Shown here one piece after another: positions 14,261-20,294 of a DNA stretch of 20,294 nucleotides; position 1 is the first letter of the stretch; each line of letters begins with the position of its first letter. This DNA is from JAVWGW01 sp036655915 (GTDB taxonomy: Bacteria > Actinomycetota > Coriobacteriia > Coriobacteriales > Eggerthellaceae): assembly GCA_036655915.1 (NCBI GenBank), contig JAVVPE010000030.1:1-20294 (forward strand), given 5' to 3'. Under the pieces are notes generated by a model. It was not told the origin of the DNA and made no database searches. It saw only the letters and a program-made list of their open reading frames with translations. The position numbers and the translations under genes were made by a program.

Positions 14261-15754
14261 ATGAACGCTCACCTGCATCTCGACAGGAAAACCCTGATTC
14301 TTATCGCCCTGGCATCAGCTGGATTCGGTCTCCTTCAGAGCGCCCGTCTCTTTGATCTGAACTCCGGTCCCTATAGCTCGCATCCTTACGCGCTTGTGGG
14401 GCTGACGGTAGAAGGGCTTGTCTTTGTAGTTGTGGCTATGCTGTCCTACTTTGGGCGTATTGACAAGGCCGATTTGCTTTTTCGCATAGCCGCTGGCGTT
14501 GGTGTGGGGTATGTCTTGCTTGCTGCGGCAGGCAGCAGCCATCCGGCCGTTCTTATATGTATGCAAATTACCGCTGGAGCTAGTTGGTCGCTTGCTATTT
14601 TGTGTTGGATGGAAGTGTTTACGAGTTACAAGCCTGTCTACTCGCTGCCCATGATTGCGTTTTCGTTTGTTATTAACACGGTGGTGCCACCGCTCGCTCG
14701 CATGCTCTTTCCTGGCGGGCAGCTAGTCATGCTTGTGGGAATGCTTGCGCTGTCGATGGCTGCACTGTTCTATTGCTTGCGCAGCAACGAATATGTTGCT
14801 GGTATCATGAAAGAAGATGTCGTTCCGCTTACCTCGATGGCGGAGGCTCTTTCCCGTACGAAACGAGCTGTGGCAGGTGCGTGTGTATTTTCGCTTGTGT
14901 GTGGCTTTGTGCTTGAGATTGATATTTTTAGTGGGTTGCAATATGCGCAGACCAATCTCACAGGTTTTTTTACTATCTTTATTTCTGTTTTGCTACTAGT
15001 CGTGTTGTTGGTGTTGCGTCCTCGCAAGGCAAACGTGGATTATATAAGTCCTATTGTTGTATTGTGCCTCGTTTCTATTTTACTGCAGCGAAGTTTTGGT
15101 ATGGGGAATCCACATGCAGCCGGATCGCTTATGGTGTCCTTTCTTATAACATTTTATGTACTGCTGTGGCTTATGTTTATTAGTGAGGCACACGAGCGCA
15201 AGCTGCCGGCATTCTTCTTGCTCGGCTTGGCGCTAGGCGTGGCTCGTCTTTCGGTAGCGTTGGGGCGTTTTGCGGCACAAACTTTGCTGGAACATATGGC
15301 TCTTGACGTGCGTGCGGCACTGCTTGGAGGCGTGTGGGTGCTGGTCTTGGCGTTGTCTTTCATATTTTGTAGCTACTTGCGCTACGTTGCAAAGCTGCAT
15401 ACTCCCTTACCTGATGATACGCCCGAGCAGCCTTTCCATGAAACCTGGGATCATCCGGCGGAAGCGGCCTGGCAGCACGTATCGCATGTCTTTCACCTAA
15501 CAAAACGAGAGTGCGAAATAACCAGGGAGTTTGCAGCTGGCCGCAGTGCACGACACATCGCAAGTCAGCTCGTACTGTCTGAGCATACGATAAAAACGCA
15601 TTTGCGACATGCTTATGCAAAAATGGACGTCCACTCGCGCCAGGAGTTGCTCGATCTTATGGAGGGACTTTCGGGTCGTACGCGCGTGGAATTGTTTGAA
15701 GGTGAACGCGCTGAATCGCGCGAGCCAGGAAACAACCCGGCTCGCGTTGAATAA
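14261..15754 (+). CDS. Membrane-embedded LuxR-family regulator 2
   Basis: A 497-residue protein: a hydrophobic multi-helix domain (about 10-385), a short polar linker, a LuxR/GerE helix-turn-helix at about 412-467 (HLTKRECEITREFAAGRS...EHTIKTHLRHAYAKMDVHSRQELLDLM), and an unusual 30-residue acidic/polar tail after the domain. AAGAGAAG before the ATG serves as a modest ribosome site. It converges with flavoenzyme C, their stops only 7 nt apart, so any control of that enzyme would act at the enzyme's far promoter. Sequence here is visibly more AT-rich than in region 2. The domain plan is the same as regulators 1 and 3, but the membrane parts are strongly diverged, implying a different signal. 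Confidence 0.88.
   Translation: MNAHLHLDRKTLILIALASAGFGLLQSARLFDLNSGPYSSHPYALVGLTVEGLVFVVVAMLSYFGRIDKADLLFRIAAGVGVGYVLLAAAGSSHPAVLICMQITAGASWSLAILCWMEVFTSYKPVYSLPMIAFSFVINTVVPPLARMLFPGGQLVMLVGMLALSMAALFYCLRSNEYVAGIMKEDVVPLTSMAEALSRTKRAVAGACVFSLVCGFVLEIDIFSGLQYAQTNLTGFFTIFISVLLLVVLLVLRPRKANVDYISPIVVLCLVSILLQRSFGMGNPHAAGSLMVSFLITFYVLLWLMFISEAHERKLPAFFLLGLALGVARLSVALGRFAAQTLLEHMALDVRAALLGGVWVLVLALSFIFCSYLRYVAKLHTPLPDDTPEQPFHETWDHPAEAAWQHVSHVFHLTKRECEITREFAAGRSARHIASQLVLSEHTIKTHLRHAYAKMDVHSRQELLDLMEGLSGRTRVELFEGERAESREPGNNPARVE
15719..15746. terminator. 8-bp hairpin at the convergent gene ends
   Basis: CGCGAGCC (15719-15726) pairs with GGCTCGCG (15739-15746) around a 12-nt loop. It lies inside the last codons of LuxR regulator 2 and just past the stop of flavoenzyme C, so it could serve both directions. 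Flanking T runs are poor. Confidence 0.4.
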
Positions 15755-15761
15755 ATTAAAG

Positions 15762-17291
15762 TTATTGTTTTGCCAAGGCCGCACCCGTAAGACGACCCAT
15801 GGTAAGTGAGCTAGAGTTAGAGCAATGACGCACAAAGTTACGGTTATACATGAAGCGATGTGTCGTTTCGCCCACGGCATACAAACCTGCTATGGTTGAG
15901 CCGTCTTCACGGATAACCTGACAATCGACATTGGTTTTAATGCCACCCATGGTGGCCACGAATGACGGCACGAATGTTACCGCATAGTACGGACCCACAC
16001 CGTAGGGCATCAACTTTTCTGCCTTTTTATTGAAAGTGGCATCCAGACCGTCTTTAGCAGCTTGCTGGTATGTCTCGAATGTGGGCACAAGCTGGGGTGC
16101 ATCTATCTGAGCAGCTAATAGTGCTATATCGTCAGCCTTTGCCACATTATTCGTAGAAATACCTTTTTCCAATAACGCTGCCACTGCAGCATTCGAGCTA
16201 TCGAAGAGCACATAATAAGGGCCGTTATTTTTGTCAATCATGGCAGTGGACAAAGCGATGACTGGGCTAGCCTCATTTACGAAACGCTCACCCGCCGCAT
16301 TAACAAGTAGCTTTGATGATGTGGCTGCGCCTTCCATGCCGTTCTCGCATAATTTTTGGAAGCCCGTATCTGCTTTTGTTAGTGCACGCGCCGGCATAAT
16401 GGCACCCGCAATGATATCTGCGCCCTCATAGACTGCCGCACCTAGGGCGGTGGCCATAGTCATGCTATCGCCCGTATTCATGGTATTCCCTAAGAATTGC
16501 AACCCCATTTCATTTATGATGGGGACCAGTTCATCGCAGTATGCCTGACTACCACCAAAGCCGCCTGTTGCCAACACAACTGCTTTGGCACGCAATTCCT
16601 GGTCACCTTCTTTGCTCTTTACCTTTACGCCCACAACCGTGCCTTCTTCATGGATGAGCTCCAAGGCTTCGGTGCTAACCATGGACTGTACGCCAAGACG
16701 GTCGAGTTCTTTTGCGAAGCCCTCGGCTACCCAGGCACCGCCCTCTTTCGAGGGGTCGGCATTTACCTCTGGTTTCACCGTGTCGGTTCCTACCATTTCT
16801 TTGGTAAATGACTTATTGAAGGCAATCCCTGTGCGCTCTTCAACCCACGCGATCGTGGCACAACTTTCTACCATCATGTGGCGCATGCGGTCGTAGTCGG
16901 GATAGGGCACATTCACCTTGCCTAGTTCGGTTTGCTTGCGGTACCGCTTCTCGAACTCGTCTATTGTGTCGGGTGCTTCTGTATCAAATTGCCAAGCCTC
17001 CTTATTCTCGGGCACTTGGGCTATTGACACGTTACCCTTGGATGTAAGAAATGTTGACGTAAGAAAGGGCGCCTTGTCTACAAGGATGACGCTCGAGCCA
17101 TTTTCTGCAGCCGACACCGCACAGGCAAGACCCGACAGACCAGACCCTACTACCACTATGTCGGCTTGCTTACCCGATACGGCTTCAGTTTGTTTTGTTT
17201 TTTGTGGGCTTGCACAGCCACCAAGGGCGAGTGTGCCGCCCAATACCGCCGCACCTGCCACGACCTGTCTTCTCGTAAAATTCATCTGCAT
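15762..17291 (-). CDS. Tat-exported FAD-binding reductase lipoprotein (flavoenzyme C)
   Basis: A 509-residue FAD_binding_2-type flavoenzyme. Tat signal TRRQVVAG (RR at 7-8), hydrophobic stretch, lipobox LGGC (Cys26). FAD-binding VVGSGLSG begins at 47; VVLATGGFGGSQ is the second FAD contact. The substrate domain has RFVNEAS, GPYYAVTFVPS, VATMGGIKTN and a C-terminal FAD/substrate loop GLYAVGETTHRFMYNRNF with HCSNSSSLT. The last loop replaces the usual GANRLGG of fumarate reductases. Only distantly related to flavoenzymes A and B. No heme or iron-sulfur motif. ATG 17291 has AAGGGG 5 nt upstream; a second ATG two codons later is less well placed. It diverges from LuxR regulator 3 and converges with regulator 2, so either could control it. 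Confidence 0.87.
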   Translation of the reverse strand: MQMNFTRRQVVAGAAVLGGTLALGGCASPQKTKQTEAVSGKQADIVVVGSGLSGLACAVSAAENGSSVILVDKAPFLTSTFLTSKGNVSIAQVPENKEAWQFDTEAPDTIDEFEKRYRKQTELGKVNVPYPDYDRMRHMMVESCATIAWVEERTGIAFNKSFTKEMVGTDTVKPEVNADPSKEGGAWVAEGFAKELDRLGVQSMVSTEALELIHEEGTVVGVKVKSKEGDQELRAKAVVLATGGFGGSQAYCDELVPIINEMGLQFLGNTMNTGDSMTMATALGAAVYEGADIIAGAIMPARALTKADTGFQKLCENGMEGAATSSKLLVNAAGERFVNEASPVIALSTAMIDKNNGPYYVLFDSSNAAVAALLEKGISTNNVAKADDIALLAAQIDAPQLVPTFETYQQAAKDGLDATFNKKAEKLMPYGVGPYYAVTFVPSFVATMGGIKTNVDCQVIREDGSTIAGLYAVGETTHRFMYNRNFVRHCSNSSSLTMGRLTGAALAKQ

Positions 17292-17454
17292 GAGAACCCC
17301 TTTTCGCTTTTGTCTTATGGCGGCAATCCGCCTTCCGATGCGAAGTACTATAGGCTGCTTGCGTTATTCGGCATCGCACGAAAGAGCGTAACTTTACTTC
17401 ACACGAAAAGAATGAGCCATCGTTTACCAGGTGGTATGGTGGCAATAGCGGTCG

Positions 17455-17494
17455 CAGCTAACTTGGTAGCTGTCGTTTAAAAAATGTGATCACA
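17455..17494. promoter_or_regulatory. Two dyads, candidate operators for flavoenzyme C/LuxR regulator 3
   Basis: CAGCTA-ACTTGG-TAGCTG (17455-17472) is a 6+6+6 inverted repeat, the size expected for a dimeric helix-turn-helix protein. TGTGATCACA (17485-17494) is a perfect 10-bp palindrome using CRP/FNR-like half-sites without the usual 4-6 nt spacer. Both lie between the divergent promoters. Binding by LuxR regulator 3 is inference. Confidence 0.4.
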
Positions 17495-17546
17495 CTGCTG
17501 AGGCAGGTCTATTCATTAGTTTTTCAGTGGATCGCTTTTTAGCGCG

Positions 17547-17561
17547 TGATACTGGTATCAT
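17547..17561 (+). promoter_or_regulatory. Extended -10 of LuxR regulator 3 embedded in a perfect dyad
   Basis: TGATAC-TG-GTATCA (17547-17560) is a perfect palindrome; it overlaps the extended -10 TGGTATCAT (17553-17561). A protein bound here would block polymerase, suggesting autorepression or control by another factor. Transcription would start near 17568. Confidence 0.45.
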
Positions 17562-17605
17562 AGAGATTCACTGAAGAAACCCAAGGAAGCTTGGCGGGGA
17601 GGGCT

Positions 17606-19126
17606 ATGCCGGACACTTTGCACACTCGTAATGCAGCGTTTGGTCCAGGAAGATTTCTCAAAGAGTATCTTCCTCATTTTTCATTTTCCTTTCTTGGCAC
17701 GGCGTTTGTGCTTGTTTGGATTCAGTGCATCCTCTATGCGCGCTATATTTGGGTCGATTCTGGGTTCACCACTATCGCAATCAACTTTTCTCGCTGTGCG
17801 TTCATCATAATTCTTGCGGCGTTTGCGTTGCGTTCTGCTTTTTCGCCTCGTGCTGAAAGGATGCTCAGTTGGATTTCAATCACGTTGATGACGATTGCGA
17901 GTTTGTTGTTCTACTTGCAGGCAGCTTACGGTGTGACGCTGTTTGTTCCGGCAAGCATCTGCGCTGGTGTGGGGCTTACCTGGGGCGGTGGAGCTTGGAT
18001 TAAGTTCTATATGCGCCTCGGCATTCGTGAAGCGCTCTTTTGCGCTTTTAGCTCTCTGGCGCTCTCGACGTTGGTTGGGGTATTTATCGGTTTAGTTCCT
18101 CAAGATATAGCTTACTTTATTAGCATTCTTCTTCCCGTGATGACTTTCGTTATGTATTTGCAGGCTCAAAAAACACTCGATGGACGCGAGCAGACTGCAG
18201 GCCCGCTCCCTTCGAAAGCGGTCGATAACGTATATGCGTCGGAGCCTATTTCGACGGTAATCCGCCTTGCTGCGGGTCTTGCGTTTTTCAGTTTTGTGCT
18301 TGGGCTGTCGCGTGGTTTTCCTTACGGACCTTCCATCGAGCTTCCGCCGCTGTTCCAAATTATGCAACATCTGGGCGTGGCCGGCATTGGGTGTTTTATT
18401 ATTTGGTGGGTCTTGATTCGAGGTCGTGGCTTGAAGTTTGGTGCTTTGTGGCAGGCTCAGCTTGCTGCGCTTGCCGTTGGAGTGGTTTTGCTTGCGACGC
18501 TTCAAAGCACGGCATCCCTTTTCGGTGCTACCCTCATCGCGATTACGAATTTGTTCCAGGTAGGGTTTCTCTGGTTTCTTGCCTATGATGCCGCGCGCCA
18601 CTATGATGTTCCGGCCTATTTAGTGGTGGGCTTCTTCTGGGTATTGCACTTGTTTTTTCGCGAAGCAGGGCGCTTGACCATGTTGGCCATTGGTGGATCG
18701 TCCATTGAGCAAATGCTTATCATCGCTGCCATGATTTGCCTTATCGTCATAAGCGTTGCCTTCCTTTTAACCGACAACATTCCTCACACTCGCCCCTTTT
18801 TCAGCGAACTTTGTTGCCCGAAAGCGCGGCTAGGGCTGGGCGTCTTTGATAGCCCGCAAGCGGAAGAGAGGGCAAGCGATAGTGCGGATGAAAATCCTGG
18901 AGATGCGCAAGCACAGTATGTGCGTCACCATTACAATCTGACCAAACGTGAAGCGGAAGTGGTTCACTATCTTTCCGAAGGGCGCAGTACAAGCTATATT
19001 GCGAACACCTTATATCTTTCCGACAACACGGTGAAAAGTTACGTGAAGAACATTTACGCCAAGATGGATGTTCATTCCAAGCAGGATCTTATCGATCTTA
19101 TGCAGAGCCTTGAGGTGACGCAGTAA
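17606..19126 (+). CDS. Membrane-embedded LuxR-family regulator 3
   Basis: A 506-residue protein: a polytopic hydrophobic domain (about 20-390), an acidic linker (EERASDSADENPGDAQ), and a LuxR/GerE helix-turn-helix at about 443-506 (NLTKREAEVVHYLSEGRS...DNTVKSYVKNIYAKMDVHSKQDLIDLM). Its DNA-binding domain appears closer to that of regulator 2 than of regulator 1 (shared YAKMDVHS). The start is uncertain: ATG 17606 (GGGGAGG 3 nt upstream) is preferred; TTG 17591 (AAGGAAG close upstream) would add five residues. It diverges from flavoenzyme C and lies 207 nt before flavoenzyme D on the same strand, so it could control either or both. Confidence 0.87.
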   Translation: MPDTLHTRNAAFGPGRFLKEYLPHFSFSFLGTAFVLVWIQCILYARYIWVDSGFTTIAINFSRCAFIIILAAFALRSAFSPRAERMLSWISITLMTIASLLFYLQAAYGVTLFVPASICAGVGLTWGGGAWIKFYMRLGIREALFCAFSSLALSTLVGVFIGLVPQDIAYFISILLPVMTFVMYLQAQKTLDGREQTAGPLPSKAVDNVYASEPISTVIRLAAGLAFFSFVLGLSRGFPYGPSIELPPLFQIMQHLGVAGIGCFIIWWVLIRGRGLKFGALWQAQLAALAVGVVLLATLQSTASLFGATLIAITNLFQVGFLWFLAYDAARHYDVPAYLVVGFFWVLHLFFREAGRLTMLAIGGSSIEQMLIIAAMICLIVISVAFLLTDNIPHTRPFFSELCCPKARLGLGVFDSPQAEERASDSADENPGDAQAQYVRHHYNLTKREAEVVHYLSEGRSTSYIANTLYLSDNTVKSYVKNIYAKMDVHSKQDLIDLMQSLEVTQ

Positions 19127-19333
19127 AGCGTCATTTTTGCAGTTCAAATCAGCTCACCTTCCTAAAAAAATACAAATACCACCCCTTTCGGGGGGTTAAA
19201 ACTGCGCGTTTAGGGTGTGCTGGTGCGCTCTGTTTGTGCGGTATGGTCAGTGCGCGACTTGCGAGAAAACAATCGAATGTACTTTATTTGCGGTGGGTCG
19301 CTCATGGGGCAGATAAAGGAGAGGGAGGACATT

Positions 19334-20294
19334 ATGAATAACCGAGCGGAAGAAAAGTCTTTGCAGCAGGCGGAATTAACCAGTAGGCGTTCGTTTGTTA
19401 AGGGAGCGGGCACTGCCTTGGTGGGAGCTGCGGCACTTGGTCTGATGGGCGGCTGTGCGCCGCAGGGCAAATCGGGTGCAGCCGCTTCTTCTGGCGCAAG
19501 TGCTGGCAACGTGAAGTGGGATGAAGAATACGACGTTATCGCCGTTGGGGCTGGCGCCGCCGGCATGGCCGCCGCCATCACGGTCGCAACCGAGGGCGAG
19601 GGCGCGACTTGCCTTTTGGCTGAAAAAGGGAAGACGCCGAACGGCAACACACCCTACGCCAAGGGCACTATTGTCTACACCGACAACGTGGATGCCTTTG
19701 CGTCGTATATGAAAGAAATGCGTGGCGAAGGTTCGACCCCTGATGATGTGCTTGAGGCTTACGCAAAGGGCGCGGGCGAGAATTTCGATTGGGTGTTCGG
19801 GCTTGGGGCAACAAAGGAAGAAGCGGAAATCAAGGCGCCCTCCACTGTTGATGATCCCCTGAAAAACAATCCTGAATTCTCAGAGTTCGAGCATTGTTAT
19901 GCTTTGGGCACCTTTACGGTTGGTAAGGCTTCGAAGGTTGAAATCAAGGGAGCGAAGCACATATCGATCTTTCTTGAAAGTGTAATTAAGGACCATTCCG
20001 ATTCGGTAACCTACCGCACGGATGCCGCAATGACCGAACTTATTCAAGATCCCGCCACAAAACGGATTGAAGGAGCCGTTGTCGGTGGCAAAAATATCAA
20101 GGCAAAAAAAGGTGTCATTATGACGTGCGGCGGGTTTGAAAACGACCCGGTTATGATGCAGAATTTTATCGGACAAGGCGCTGCGCGTCCCGCTGCTGGC
20201 GTGCTCAACACTGGCGATGGTCATCGCGCTTGCATGAAAATCGGTGCCGACTTCTGGCATATGGAGCACGTGGCTGGTTTTTGGATGGCAGGGC
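19334..20294 (+). CDS. Tat-exported FAD-binding reductase lipoprotein (flavoenzyme D), 3' end outside window
   Basis: First 320 residues visible. The Tat signal is preceded by a longer polar n-region: TSRRSFVKG (RR at 18-19), hydrophobic stretch, lipobox MGGC (Cys41), then a Ser/Ala/Gly linker. FAD-binding AVGAGAAG begins at 70; GVIMTCGGFENDP is the second FAD contact, a variant (CGGF instead of ATGGF) typical of one large branch of these flavoenzymes in Eggerthellaceae as I recall them. The catalytic half is beyond the edge. GGAGG lies 7 nt before the ATG. Within 19127-19333 I see only a short CCCC-TTTC-GGGG hairpin near 19183 and no confident promoter. It is a different branch from flavoenzymes A-C; substrate unknown. 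Confidence 0.85.
   Translation, partial: MNNRAEEKSLQQAELTSRRSFVKGAGTALVGAAALGLMGGCAPQGKSGAAASSGASAGNVKWDEEYDVIAVGAGAAGMAAAITVATEGEGATCLLAEKGKTPNGNTPYAKGTIVYTDNVDAFASYMKEMRGEGSTPDDVLEAYAKGAGENFDWVFGLGATKEEAEIKAPSTVDDPLKNNPEFSEFEHCYALGTFTVGKASKVEIKGAKHISIFLESVIKDHSDSVTYRTDAAMTELIQDPATKRIEGAVVGGKNIKAKKGVIMTCGGFENDPVMMQNFIGQGAARPAAGVLNTGDGHRACMKIGADFWHMEHVAGFWMAG

Larger units (their letters stand above)
17292..17605. other. 314-nt divergent control region between flavoenzyme C and LuxR regulator 3
   Basis: No gene. It contains a -10-like TATAGT for flavoenzyme C (minus strand, 17352-17347), a small GGCGG/CCGCC hairpin in its leader (17319-17332), and three dyads: CAGCTA-N6-TAGCTG (17455-17472), TGTGATCACA (17485-17494) and TGATAC-TG-GTATCA (17547-17560). 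The last overlaps the promoter of regulator 3. Confidence 0.6.

Noticed and set aside
11261..17605. Identical 314-nt length of the two divergent control regions
   Set aside because: The sequences show no extended similarity and one of the start codons is uncertain, so equal length is most likely coincidence.
19183..19200. Terminator after LuxR regulator 3
   Set aside because: The CCCC-TTTC-GGGG stem is only 4 bp before a mismatch and lacks a T run, so it is mentioned only under flavoenzyme D.
1..20294. Mobile element or phage signatures
   Set aside because: No transposase, integrase, terminal inverted repeats or attachment-site duplication was recognised on reading both strands.

Overview
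The window looks like a piece of an Eggerthellaceae (Coriobacteriia, anaerobic gut Actinobacteria) chromosome. The basis is the combination of several Tat-exported FAD reductase lipoproteins, LuxR regulators built as a roughly 500-residue polytopic membrane domain plus a C-terminal helix-turn-helix, a Tat operon next to hypAB, and moderate-to-high GC. Genus is not assigned. No tRNA, rRNA, CRISPR array, transposase or phage gene was recognised.

Region 1 (1-2634) is read leftwards. It holds the first 58 codons of a MenG/UbiE-type demethylmenaquinone methyltransferase running off the left edge, preceded by a cobalamin-type radical SAM protein with a long Ala-rich tail. Region 2 (2635-8061) is one tightly packed rightward gene row: a COG0402 amidohydrolase (possibly aminodeoxyfutalosine deaminase of the futalosine menaquinone route), a 66-residue membrane protein, a TatB/TatA-like protein with an extreme Ala/Lys/Thr repeat tail, tatC, hypA, hypB and nadE. 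The theme is anaerobic respiration: quinone synthesis, Tat export, nickel-enzyme maturation and NAD synthesis.

Region 3 (8139-20294) is an accessory block of flavoenzymes and their likely regulators. Two paralogous Tat-lipoprotein flavoenzymes (8139-9650 and 9764-11260) read leftwards, and membrane LuxR regulator 1 (11575-13140) diverges from the second. A 435-nt gap with a 33-bp tandem repeat, a 95-residue membrane protein and a second gap follow. Then come LuxR regulator 2 (14261-15754), convergent with a third flavoenzyme (15762-17291), LuxR regulator 3 (17606-19126) diverging from that enzyme, and a fourth flavoenzyme (from 19334) cut by the right edge.

A reasonable working model is that each membrane LuxR protein senses an external compound and switches on a neighbouring extracytoplasmic flavin reductase. 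That reductase, exported by the Tat system and lipid-anchored, would use the compound as a terminal electron acceptor fed from menaquinone. None of the flavoenzymes carries a CxxCH heme site, so a separate electron-transfer partner would be needed, and none is encoded here. The substrates cannot be read from sequence. Several promoters share an extended -10 form (TGN followed by a TATA-like hexamer). All promoter, operator and terminator calls are by eye.
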